A DNA stretch of 64,000 nt from Streptomyces lacrimifluminis (GTDB lineage: Bacteria; Actinomycetota; Actinomycetes; Streptomycetales; Streptomycetaceae), in contig NZ_BMMU01000031.1 of assembly GCF_014646095.1 (NCBI RefSeq), positions 21,862-85,861 of the forward strand. The letters are read 5' to 3'. Positions within the stretch are counted from its first letter, which is position 1; each line of letters begins with the position of its first letter. Positions 50,593-58,526 of this stretch are shown here, one piece after another. The notes under the pieces were generated by a model. It was not told where the DNA came from and did no database searches. It saw only the letters and a program-made list of their open reading frames with translations. The translations under genes and the position numbers were made by a program.

Positions 50593-51483
50593 ATGGCAGC
50601 GCACCAGCTCACTCTGTCCGTACCCACAACACCCGCCGCGGTCACCGCCGTCCGGCACCAGGCGATGAACGCCATAACGGGCTGGGAGACGGAGCTGGAC
50701 GACGCGCTGATGCACACCGCCGAACTGGTGATCAGCGAACTGGTCACCAACGCAGTCCGGCACGCGGGCACCGGGCAGGTCTCCCTGTCGGTTCAGCTCG
50801 TCCAAACCGGCCTACGCATCGAGGTCGACGACTCGAACCCTGCGCTCCCCCAGCTCTGCCTCCCGGACGAACACGCCGAGAACGGCCGCGGCCTGTTCCT
50901 CGTCGCCGTTCTGGCCGACCGGTACGGCGCCGATCCGACACCCACCGGCAAACGGTGCTGGGCCGAGATCACCCTGCCCACCTGCCCACCTGCCCACCTG
51001 CCCACCTGCCCACCTGCCCGGGCAAGGAGATCGCCGTCTCCCTTCCTCTGCAAAGGAGTTGACTGTGACGACCACCACCTCCACCCCGGCACGGGCCGCC
51101 GAGGTGATCGCCGTACGCCCCGGACCCCCACTCGCCGGCACCGTGACCGTCGATGGTTCCAAGAATGCCGCCCTGCCGCTGCTGGCCGCCGCGGCAGCTT
51201 CGGGTCGCCCAGTCCGGCTGAGCAACCTCCCTGCGAACACGGACGTCCAGATCATGCTGGCGCTGTTGCAGCAAGCAGGCTGGCATGTCGCGCAGCCCGT
51301 CGGGGAGCCGGCCACTGCGGTGATCCTGCCGGCCGAGAACCGGTGCGTATCTCCCGTACTCGCGCAAGCCGCCCACATCCGTGCCTCGTACTACCTGGTG
51401 CCCGCTCTGCTCGCCCGGCACGGCGAGGCACGGCTGCCGTGGCCCGGCTCCTCCGCCTCGACTGCCCGCGGGGCTGGAACTGA
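50593..51483 (+). CDS. Anti-sigma-like ATP-binding protein, 3' end frame-altered by an 8-bp repeat
   Basis: The conserved part is about 130 residues: HATPase_c_2 with TAELVISELVTNAVRHAG (N-box) and ENGRGLFLVAVLADRYG (G box), ending CWAEITLP. A strong GGGAGG stands 6 nt before the ATG. After residue 130 the frame enters the CTGCCCAC repeat and runs on as low-complexity TCPPAHLPTCPPA. It then continues out of frame through the murA remnant to 51483. With one repeat fewer it would end at TGA 51060-51062, next to the murA start. The last 165 residues are therefore probably an artefact. Confidence 0.75.
   Translation: MAAHQLTLSVPTTPAAVTAVRHQAMNAITGWETELDDALMHTAELVISELVTNAVRHAGTGQVSLSVQLVQTGLRIEVDDSNPALPQLCLPDEHAENGRGLFLVAVLADRYGADPTPTGKRCWAEITLPTCPPAHLPTCPPARARRSPSPFLCKGVDCDDHHLHPGTGRRGDRRTPRTPTRRHRDRRWFQECRPAAAGRRGSFGSPSPAEQPPCEHGRPDHAGAVAASRLACRAARRGAGHCGDPAGREPVRISRTRASRPHPCLVLPGARSARPARRGTAAVARLLRLDCPRGWN
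50974..51020. repeat. 8-bp tandem repeat CTGCCCAC, five full copies
   Basis: CTGCCCAC is repeated exactly at 50974-51013, with a sixth partial copy CTGCCC. Unit length 8 is not a multiple of 3, so gain or loss changes the reading frame of the ATPase gene that contains it. Confidence 0.92.
51065..51450 (+). pseudogene. MurA-like enolpyruvyl transferase, N-terminal fragment
   Basis: About 128 aa of a normal ~420. It begins with PGPPLAGTVTVDGSKNAALPLL (the SKN motif, UDP-sugar/PEP site) and ends HIRASYYLVPALLARHGEARLPWPG. That is the point at which MurA would continue into the catalytic-Cys loop. Instead the sequence joins, out of frame, a glycosyltransferase. AGGAG stands before GTG 51065. Without the Cys loop and C-domain it cannot be active. 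It is a paralogue, probably once used for a specialised sugar rather than peptidoglycan, but that is a guess. Confidence 0.8.
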
Positions 51484-52411
51484 TGGCTGTGGCCGGCAAA
51501 TGCCTCTCCGGACCGCCCTTCACGACGTACGTCAACGCGTTGCGCCGGGCCCTGGCGCAACGCATCGACCCGTTCAGCGTCGATGTCCTCCACCTGCAGC
51601 ACCTCGCCTTCGGCGGAACCCCGGCCCTGATCCGCGCGCTGCCCGCCCACCCCCGCATCGCGCTCGTCCACGGCACCGACCTGCTGTTCGCCGAAGCCCA
51701 CCGCGACCGACTCCGAGTCCTACAGGAAACCGCGCGACTCGCCGATGCCATCGTCGTCCCCACTGGCGCCATGGCCGATCACCTCCTCCAGCTCGTCCCC
51801 ACCACCGATCGCAGGAAGCTCACGAAGATTCCCTGGGGCATCCCCGATCACCTGCTCACCGCCCCTCCGGCGCGCCCCGCCCGCCGACCAACTGGGCACC
51901 TGCGGCTGCTCTATGCAGGACGCCTCACTCCCGAGAAGGGCATCGAGGCGCTCCTGCGCGCGATGCCCGTCGCCCAAGCCGTCGAACTGAGCACGCGGCA
52001 CCCCGCCACCAGTTCCAGGGCCTGACTCCGCTCCTGCGCCTCCTCAAAGTCCACGTCCGCTACCTCGGCTGGCTCAGCCGTCCACAACTGTGGAAAGCCT
52101 TCGCCGATCACGACGCCCTCCTCATGCCCTCGACCACCCTCGAAGCCATGGGCCTGGTCGCCCTCGAAGCCCAAGCCTGCGGGCTGCCGGTCGTCTACCA
52201 ACCCGTTCCCGGGCTGAATGACACCCTCGCCGCAAGTGGCGTGGCCACCGACTTCACCAACCCGGCCACGCTCGCGAAAGACCTCAACCGGCTCCGCTGC
52301 ACCCCCGGCCTCCTGCCCGCTCTCCAGGCCGCAGGCCGCACCAACGCCGCCCGCTACCCCCTCACCACCACGGCAGCTGCCCTGAACGACCTCGGCAAAC
52401 AGCTCGCCTGA
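51451..52411 (+). pseudogene. Glycosyltransferase (GT4-like), 5'-truncated and frameshifted
   Basis: In one frame from about 51480 to 51990 it reads MAVAGKCLSGPPFTTYVNAL, VDVLHLQHLAFGG, IALVHGTDLLF, ADAIVVPTGAMADHL and LRLLYAGRLTPEKGIEALLRAM. In the frame one base back, from about 51995 to 52411, it reads FQGLTPLLRLLKVHVRYLGWLSR, ALLMPSTTLEAMGLVALEAQACGLPVVY and later residues. Together these are most of a GT-B retaining enzyme (EAxGLVxLEA is the nucleotide-sugar motif). The N-terminus was lost at the murA junction, and sequence between the halves is also short. Confidence 0.82.
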
Positions 52412-52503
52412 CGACCCACGCCGCAACGGGAACTGCACCCGGCTCATCACTACGCTGAGCACCGGGACACCCCACGGCACGGCCCACGATCGATCGGGAG
52501 ACC

Positions 52504-53556
52504 ATGGCGCTCGACCTCGACAGCGACCGCATCCAGCAACTCCTCCACGACGGCGTCCGCGACAAGGTCTACCCCGGCGCTGTCTGGGCCATCGGCGACA
52601 GCCTCGGAATCACGGCCAGCAGCACCGTGGGCGTCCTGGATCCCGAGCGCTCCGGCGAACCGATGCGACGCGACACCGTCTTCGACATCGCCAGCCTGAC
52701 CAAGATCCTCGCCGTGTGGTCGACCGTCGGCTGCCTCGTCGAGGATGGCAAGCTCCAACTCGACACGCAGCTTGGAGACTTCTGGCCCGAGGTGAGCGGC
52801 CATCCGCTGGCCGAGGTGACCGCACGCCACCTGCTGACGCACACCGCCGGCGTCCCTCTCCGGGCCAGCCTCCGGAACCTCTACGGCTCCGATCGCCAGG
52901 ATGTCCGCGACGGCGTCCTCCGTGAAGCCCTGCACCGGCCACCCAGCGAGGCCGTGGAGTACACCGACCGCGCCGCGCTCATCCTCGGCTACCTCGCCGA
53001 ACACCTCTCCGGGCAGAGCCTCGACGCGCTGGCAGACAGCCGCGTGTGGCAACCCCTGGGCATGACACAGACCCGCTTCGGGCCACTACCCGACGGTGCA
53101 GCGGCCAGGTGCGCGCCAACCGAGCTCGACGACGGCACGGGAACCCATCTCAAGGGATCCGCACACGACTTCTCCGCCCGCTTGCTCGGCGGGGTATGCG
53201 GCATCGCGGGCGCGTTCTCCGTGCGCGAAGACCTCATCATGTTCCTGCGCTACCTGCTCGCTCCAGCCCAGGTGAGCGAGTCACCCGGATTCGGCGCGGG
53301 GTGGATCAAGGAATCCCTGCAGATCCACACAGGCGAACTGAGCCCGCCCCGTGGCCTCTTCTGGCACCCGGCCCCAGGCACCGCACCCAAAACCGACGAC
53401 ATCTGGGTCCACTACGGCTTTACCGGCACGGGTGTGTGGATCTCCCCCGGAAAGGACCGATGGGCGACTCTGCTCACCAACAAGCTTTACTACACCCGTG
53501 ACCGCGAGCCGCTCACCCTCGTCCGCAACACATTCCGCTCTCTCGCCTTCGCCTGA
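52504..53556 (+). CDS. Serine hydrolase of the beta-lactamase/class C family
   Basis: A 350-aa esterase/peptidase-like protein with the penicillin-binding fold. The SxxK motif is SLTK (S64, K67), the tyrosine motif is EYTD (Y153), and HYGFTGTGVW is the KTG-equivalent (HxG). No signal peptide is seen, so it acts in the cytoplasm or is released by another route. The substrate is unknown. It follows the glycosyltransferase pseudogene by about 90 bp and has no damage. GGGAGACC precedes the ATG. Confidence 0.88.
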   Translation: MALDLDSDRIQQLLHDGVRDKVYPGAVWAIGDSLGITASSTVGVLDPERSGEPMRRDTVFDIASLTKILAVWSTVGCLVEDGKLQLDTQLGDFWPEVSGHPLAEVTARHLLTHTAGVPLRASLRNLYGSDRQDVRDGVLREALHRPPSEAVEYTDRAALILGYLAEHLSGQSLDALADSRVWQPLGMTQTRFGPLPDGAAARCAPTELDDGTGTHLKGSAHDFSARLLGGVCGIAGAFSVREDLIMFLRYLLAPAQVSESPGFGAGWIKESLQIHTGELSPPRGLFWHPAPGTAPKTDDIWVHYGFTGTGVWISPGKDRWATLLTNKLYYTRDREPLTLVRNTFRSLAFA

Positions 53557-53568
53557 GCCGAGCCGGTT

Positions 53569-54258
53569 TCAGGCTTCGAACAGTCGACTGTCGAAGCCCG
53601 CGCGGACGAGGCGTTCGTAAGCATCATGGACATCGCTCGGTACGTCCTGCTCGATGGCGAAACCGCGATTCGGGTACTCGATCACCCGTTGCAGGTCCCC
53701 GACGAGCATGTCGACGACGAGCTTCTCGTCGCTGATGGACTTGATGTAGTCGTCCAACTCCAACGGCTCGGAGGCGCATACGACTTCGGCCTCGGGCCAC
53801 AGCTTTCGGCAGGTCGCGTACGAGCGGCGTTCCATGTACGGCTTGGAGATCAGCAGCAGCGACTCCACCTCCACACCTGACTCGGCCAGCAGTTCGCGGG
53901 AGAGGGTGATGTTCTGGCCGGTGTTCGCCGCCTTCGACTCGACCAGGATCGCCTCGTCCGGCACGCCCAGGCTCAGGGCGTGCTCGCGGTAGTGGACGGC
54001 CTCGCCGCGCGGGAAGCGGGCGCGGGTCGTGGGGCTGTTGCCGCCGCTGAACACCACGACGGGGAAGAGACCGGCGCGGTAGAGGTCGGCGGCCGTGGTG
54101 GCCACGCCCAGGTCGTGGCTACCCAGGCCGATCGCCGCCGAGCAGGGGCGCTCCTCATGTCCCATCTGGTGGTAGTTCCAGATCAACGTCGCATCGTGGA
54201 ACTGCTCGTCGGTGATCTGACGCTGCTGGTGCTCCGACACTGGCACTCCCTGACTCAT
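53569..54258 (-). CDS. YdcF/DUF218-family protein
   Basis: A 229-aa cytoplasmic protein of the YdcF group, proteins that bind SAM or act on envelope precursors. The fold signatures are AAIGLGSHDLGVATTAADLYRAGLFPVVVFSGG, the acidic ESKAANTGQNITLSRELL and LLLISKPYMERRSYATCRKLWP. No membrane helix. It converges with the serine hydrolase gene (12 bp apart). ATG 54258 is preceded only by a weak GCAGGG. A 14-bp palindrome lies 127 bp upstream. Confidence 0.82.
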   Translation of the reverse strand: MSQGVPVSEHQQRQITDEQFHDATLIWNYHQMGHEERPCSAAIGLGSHDLGVATTAADLYRAGLFPVVVFSGGNSPTTRARFPRGEAVHYREHALSLGVPDEAILVESKAANTGQNITLSRELLAESGVEVESLLLISKPYMERRSYATCRKLWPEAEVVCASEPLELDDYIKSISDEKLVVDMLVGDLQRVIEYPNRGFAIEQDVPSDVHDAYERLVRAGFDSRLFEA

Positions 54259-54384
54259 CCCTGCTGGCCTTTTCGGATGCCCTCGGCGCAGCGGTGACTG
54301 CGGCCCCGGCGCGGACGGACCGAAAAGTGACATCCCAGCGGCGTCGACGTCCACGCAGCCGACTGGGGTGTCAACGACGACGTA

Positions 54385-54398
54385 TGTCATCGATGACA
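54385..54398. promoter_or_regulatory. Perfect 14-bp palindrome, candidate operator
   Basis: TGTCATCGATGACA is a perfect dyad, 127 bp upstream of the YdcF gene and 400 bp before lacI. GACGACGTA flanks it. It is a candidate binding site for a homodimeric repressor controlling the YdcF gene. The rest of the gap 54259-54798 contains no credible gene. Confidence 0.45.
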
Positions 54399-54678
54399 GC
54401 GAGTGCCCGATTATGAAGGGCAATCCAGCCAGTGCGTCAACGGTTCGGGCGCGATTGCTCCGGGAGGGGTCTGCGGTCCGTCGGGCGTCGCCTGCGGTCG
54501 CGAACCGCACCAACGAGCTCGGCTGCTGGGTTGGAGTCGGCAACCGCGCAGGTCAGAGCGGTCATGTGGGTGGCAACCGGCAGGCTTCAGCAGCATCGCG
54601 CGAGACCGAGACCGGCCGCGTTAACGAGTTGTTTCCGGGGTGTTGACCGGTGGGGCCTCGCGGTGCTTCACTTCCGGG

Positions 54679-54720
54679 ACCGGTACCGAAACCGGTTCCG
54701 GGATCGATGTCGGTACCGGT
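54679..54720. promoter_or_regulatory. Candidate LacI-family operator array
   Basis: ACCGGTACCGA (54679-54689) and its exact reverse complement TCGGTACCGGT (54710-54720) flank GAAACCGGTTCC (54688-54699). The latter has the AAACCGGTT core with a central CpG typical of LacI-family sites. It ends 79 bp before the lacI start, suggesting autoregulation. The overlapping palindromes could make a looped or double site. Confidence 0.55.
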
Positions 54721-54798
54721 TGCACGGGTCTCTGTACGATCGGCCCTTCGGTGCGGGAGGGAAGTCTTCCGCCTCTGCAGGAAGGGAGGGGAGGTGAC

Positions 54799-55806
54799 AT
54801 GGGAGTCACTATCGCCGACGTGGCCTCGCGGGCCGGGGTCAGCAAAACGACGGTCTCGCGGGTGCTGAACAGCAAAGGCGAGATCAGCGAGGACACCGTC
54901 TCGAAGGTCCGCAAGGCGATCTCGGAGCTCGGTTATGTGCCGAGCGCGGGGGCCGTGGGGCTGGCACGCGGCACGACACAGATGATCGGCATGCTGGTCC
55001 CTGACCTGGCATGGGTCTGGGCCGGCATCGTGCAGGCGGTCGTCGAGACGCTGGAGGCCGAGGGCTTCGGGCTGCGGATGCTGACCGTGAACGGCGGTGA
55101 GGAGTCACTGCGCAGGCTGGGCCTGCAGGTCGCTGCCAAGTCGTTCGACGGGCTGCTGGTGATAGAGCCCGAGGGGGCCCTGGCGGCCATCACGGAACTG
55201 CACGAGGCCGGACTGCCGGTGGTGCTCATAGACGACCGCTTCCAGCGGCCGGGATTCCCCTATGTGGCCACCACCAACCGGGAGGGCGGTGAGCAGGCGG
55301 CGCGCCACCTGCTGGACCTCGGTCGCCGTCGCCCTCTGGTGGTGACCGGTCCTGATGAGTACGGCTGTACTCAGGAACGGTTGGGCGGCTTCGTCGACGT
55401 CTATGCGCAGGCCGGGATCGAGCTCGAACCGCGCAGCATCATCTGCGGCGACTTCTTGTTCGACAGCAGCCGGAGGGGGGTGGCGCAAGCTCTCGCGGAC
55501 GGCGTGGAGTTCGACGCGGTCTTCGGGCACAACGACCCCTCGGCGGCCGGTGTGATCGCGGCCTTGCACGAGGCCGGCCTCAAGATTCCGCGGGATGTCG
55601 CCGTGGTGGGGTTCGACGACGTCGAGGTGGCGTCGTACACCTATCCGGCCTTGACCACCGTCCGCCAGCCGATGCGGGAGATGGGTGAGGCAGCGGCGCG
55701 TCTGCTGCTCGACCACGTGCGCAGATCGCCCGAGGCCGCCCCTTCTCGCATCATTCCCACCAGCCTCGTGATCCGCGGCTCGACGTTAGAGCCGAGCTCG
55801 AACTGA
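54799..55806 (+). CDS. LacI-family transcriptional repressor of the sugar operon
   Basis: A 335-aa repressor. The HTH is VTIADVASRAGVSKTTVSRVLNSKGEISEDTVSKV (residues 3-37), the hinge helix is AVGLARGTTQ, and a periplasmic-binding-like effector domain follows (IGMLVPDLAWVWAGIVQAVVETLEAEGFGL, AVFGHNDPSAAGVIAALHEAGLKIPRDVAVVGFDD). GGGGAGG precedes the ATG. It stands upstream of, and in the same direction as, the ABC-GH3-GH32 genes, which it likely represses in the absence of the transported sugar. Confidence 0.93.
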   Translation: MGVTIADVASRAGVSKTTVSRVLNSKGEISEDTVSKVRKAISELGYVPSAGAVGLARGTTQMIGMLVPDLAWVWAGIVQAVVETLEAEGFGLRMLTVNGGEESLRRLGLQVAAKSFDGLLVIEPEGALAAITELHEAGLPVVLIDDRFQRPGFPYVATTNREGGEQAARHLLDLGRRRPLVVTGPDEYGCTQERLGGFVDVYAQAGIELEPRSIICGDFLFDSSRRGVAQALADGVEFDAVFGHNDPSAAGVIAALHEAGLKIPRDVAVVGFDDVEVASYTYPALTTVRQPMREMGEAAARLLLDHVRRSPEAAPSRIIPTSLVIRGSTLEPSSN

Positions 55807-55848
55807 CGCGACGTCATCACGATGCGTACGTGATGGCGCCTCGCAGCC

Positions 55849-55878
55849 GGGCGGTGCGTCGCCGGTGACGCACCGCCC
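55849..55878 (+). terminator. Hairpin terminator after lacI
   Basis: GGGCGGTGCGTC (55849-55860) pairs perfectly with GACGCACCGCCC (55867-55878) around a 6-nt loop. No strong T run follows, which is usual in Streptomyces. A second small dyad, CATCAC-N9-GTGATG, precedes it at 55815-55835. Confidence 0.75.
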
Positions 55879-56203
55879 CCCGTCTCCTTGAAACCTCGGC
55901 GCCCCATCTTCGGCCTCGCCTTCCTCGCAACCATGGCGGCTGCACACGCGTTCATGCGGCACCGCCCACCTGCACCTTTCCGCTCGCGCGTTCCCGATCC
56001 GGGACACCGAACGGCGCGCCTGGCCCACCCCGCCCGGCCCCTACCCACTCAGCGTCGGACGCTCCAGCCGCGCCCTGCGGCTGACCGCCGATGCCGCTGT
56101 CACCGCAGACGGTCCCCACCCGTGCGCCGGCCCATCCGGGCGTCCACCCGTCTCGCCCTTAGCCCCCCGCGCCCTGTATCGCTCAACGGCAAGGAGCCGC
56201 ATC
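55879..56203 (+). other. Intergenic leader upstream of the sugar ABC operon
   Basis: 325 bp without a convincing gene between the lacI terminator and the binding-protein gene. It should contain the operon promoter. I see no copy of the AAACCGGTT core found upstream of lacI. The RBS is AAGGAG at 56191-56196, 7 nt before the ATG. Confidence 0.4.
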
Positions 56204-57502
56204 ATGCGTATCACCACCCGTCACGCTGTCAGAACCGTGCAGATCCTGTGTGTCACCGTCACGGCCGCCCTGGTGGCCACCGGCTGTGGCCGGAGCGAGG
56301 ATTCCGCCACCGGCAAGGACGCACCCGCCGAGATTGCCGCGGGCAAGGCCAAGGGGACAGTGGTCATGTGGTCCATGGGCGACCCCGACGAGGACCTGAA
56401 GGCGCTGGCCAAGAAGTTCGAGCAGGAGAATCCCGGCGTCAAGGTCCAGATCACCGCGGTGCCCTGGGCCTCCGCCCACGACAAGCTGACCACCGCCATC
56501 GCCGGCGGCAACACGCCCGACATGTCCGTTATCGGCACCACCTGGATGGCCGAGATGGCCGGCATGAACGGCTTCCAGGCAACCCCGACGTCGATCAAGT
56601 CGTCGGACTTCTACCCGGGTCAGTGGGACACCACGAAGTACAAGGACACCTCCTACGGCGTCCCGTTCATCGCCGACACCCAGGCGGTCTACTACCGCAC
56701 GGACCTCGCTGCGAAGGCCGGTATCACCGGCACCCCGGCAAGTGACTGGGCCGGTTACCTGAAGGATCTGAAGGCCATCCAGGCCACCGCGGGCAAGCAG
56801 AACCCGAAGCTGCGCTACGCCAGCGGGCTGTCGATCGGCTTCAACTCCTGGATCTTCCTGCTGCCGCTGGTCTGGCAGCAGGGCGGCGACATCTACGACC
56901 CGAGCACCAAGAAGTTCACCTTCGACTCGCCGGCGGTCGCCAAGGCGCTGGAGTACTACGCGAGCGTCCCGACAGAGGGCTTGGCGCCCACGGACAAGAC
57001 GGACAGTCTGCAGGCTTTCCAGGACGGACAGATCGCCGTTTACAAGGACGGCGCGTGGGTCAGCGGCAGCCTCCGCAAAGACGCCCCGAAGCTGGACAGC
57101 AAGTGGAAGACCATGCCGCTGCCGAAGGGCAAGCAGGCGGCCGGGTTCGCCGGCGGCAGCGACCTGGCGGTGTTCAAGGACGCCAAGAACTCCGACGCGG
57201 CCTGGAAGTTCGCCAAGTTCCTCACCGAACCCGCCAACCTCGCCGCCTACACGAAGGCAACGGGCTCCCTTCCCGCCACGCCGGGGGCGTGGGACGCAGC
57301 GAAGCTGAGCGACGACGAGGCGATGCAGGCGTTCGCCGAGCAGCTGAAGGTCAGCAAGGCGCCGCCCGCCATCACCACCTGGCAGCAGGTCGCCGACGCC
57401 ATCGACTCCGAACTGGAGAAGCTGAGCCTCGGCAAGGCCACCGTCGCCCAGGCGCAGCAGGACCTGCAGTCCAAGGCCACCAGCATCGGCACAGGCCGCT
57501 GA
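56204..57502 (+). CDS. Sugar ABC transporter substrate-binding lipoprotein
   Basis: A 432-aa extracellular solute-binding protein of the CUT1 type. Signal peptide and lipobox ALVATGC (C28); then KGTVVMWSMGDPDEDLKALAKKFEQENPGVKVQITAVPW, typical of family 1 sugar-binding proteins. YGVPFIADTQAVYYRTDL and DGAWVSGSL are the ligand-cleft region. It would capture an oligosaccharide, possibly containing fructose and glucose given the two hydrolases downstream. It is the first gene of the operon with two permeases. Confidence 0.93.
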   Translation: MRITTRHAVRTVQILCVTVTAALVATGCGRSEDSATGKDAPAEIAAGKAKGTVVMWSMGDPDEDLKALAKKFEQENPGVKVQITAVPWASAHDKLTTAIAGGNTPDMSVIGTTWMAEMAGMNGFQATPTSIKSSDFYPGQWDTTKYKDTSYGVPFIADTQAVYYRTDLAAKAGITGTPASDWAGYLKDLKAIQATAGKQNPKLRYASGLSIGFNSWIFLLPLVWQQGGDIYDPSTKKFTFDSPAVAKALEYYASVPTEGLAPTDKTDSLQAFQDGQIAVYKDGAWVSGSLRKDAPKLDSKWKTMPLPKGKQAAGFAGGSDLAVFKDAKNSDAAWKFAKFLTEPANLAAYTKATGSLPATPGAWDAAKLSDDEAMQAFAEQLKVSKAPPAITTWQQVADAIDSELEKLSLGKATVAQAQQDLQSKATSIGTGR

Positions 57503-57536
57503 ACGGCCGCCACGTGAGCACCCCTCGTACGGACGG

Positions 57537-58520
57537 ATGACATCCATGTCCACGAAAACACTCCCCGGGCGCGACGCCCACGAACCGAGAACCGCACGGC
57601 CCGAGAGGGGCGCCGGCCGCCGGCGACTCGTCCTCCGCAGCACCGCGCGCGGCAGGCAGACTCGGGCCGCGTGGATCCTCGCGGCTCCGTTCCTCGCCCT
57701 GTTCCTGGCGTTCATGCTGGTGCCGGTTGTCTGGTCGCTGCTGATGAGCCTGACCGACACACAGAGCGTCGATCTGCGCACCCCGTTGAACGTGTCGTTC
57801 ACCGGCTTCGACAACTATGTACGGCTGTTTGAGGACGAGCAGTTCGTTCATGCTCTGCGCAACACAGCCGTGTTCGTCCTGGTCGGTCTGCCGCTGACGC
57901 TGGCCACCGGACTGGCTGCGGCGGTCGCCCTCAATAGCGGCATCGGCCGCTTCCGGGCCGTCTTCCGGGTCGGCTTCTACCTCCCGGTGATCACCAGCGT
58001 CGTGGCCGTCGCAGTGGTGTGGAAAACGCTGCTGGAGCCGCAGGCGGGGCTGGTGAACACGGTTCTGGGCTGGTTCGGGATCGACGGTCCGGCATGGCTG
58101 GCGGACACCCGGTTCGCTCTCCCCGTCATGATCGTGATGGCGGTGTGGCGCAACCTCGGCACCGTCATGATCATCATGCTGGCGGGTCTGCAGTCCGTGC
58201 CCCGGTCCCTGATGGAGGCGGCCGAACTCGACGGTGCCGGGGCCTGGCAGCGGTTCTGGCGGGTCACCTTCCCGCTCCTGCGTCCGGCCCTGCTGCTGAC
58301 CGCGGTCACGACCGGTATCGGCTATCTGCAGTTCTTCGACGAGCCGTTCGTCATGACCGACGGCGGACCGCTGGACTCCACCCTGTCCGCCACGATGTAC
58401 GCCTACAACCAGTTCGGCAACGGCAACTACAACGTTGCGTCGGCCGCCGGTTACGTCGTCTTCGTCCTCATCATCGCGCTGACCGTGCTGCAGTTCCGCG
58501 TGTTGCGAGACAAGGACTGA
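57537..58520 (+). CDS. Sugar ABC transporter permease (MalF-like)
   Basis: A 327-aa CUT1 permease with six membrane helices. The EAA loop contacting the ATPase is EAAELDGAGAWQRFWRVTFPLLRPALL (about 233-259). A 50-residue cytoplasmic lead rich in Arg precedes helix 1. The start is ATG 57537 or 57546; neither has a strong RBS. No ATPase gene accompanies the transporter. Streptomyces CUT1 importers commonly share the MsiK ATPase encoded elsewhere, as presumably here. Confidence 0.92.
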   Translation: MTSMSTKTLPGRDAHEPRTARPERGAGRRRLVLRSTARGRQTRAAWILAAPFLALFLAFMLVPVVWSLLMSLTDTQSVDLRTPLNVSFTGFDNYVRLFEDEQFVHALRNTAVFVLVGLPLTLATGLAAAVALNSGIGRFRAVFRVGFYLPVITSVVAVAVVWKTLLEPQAGLVNTVLGWFGIDGPAWLADTRFALPVMIVMAVWRNLGTVMIIMLAGLQSVPRSLMEAAELDGAGAWQRFWRVTFPLLRPALLLTAVTTGIGYLQFFDEPFVMTDGGPLDSTLSATMYAYNQFGNGNYNVASAAGYVVFVLIIALTVLQFRVLRDKD

Positions 58521-58526
58521 TGCCCC

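Noticed and set aside
50593..51483. ATPase protein of 296 aa taken at face value
   Set aside because: The conserved domain ends near residue 130. The rest derives from an 8-bp repeat and from murA read out of frame.
51059..52411. One continuous 450-aa ORF that could be called a MurA-glycosyltransferase fusion
   Set aside because: Only the first 128 and last 140 codons make sense in this frame. The middle is Arg/Pro-rich shadow sequence, while the glycosyltransferase continues in another frame there. It is better read as two broken genes.
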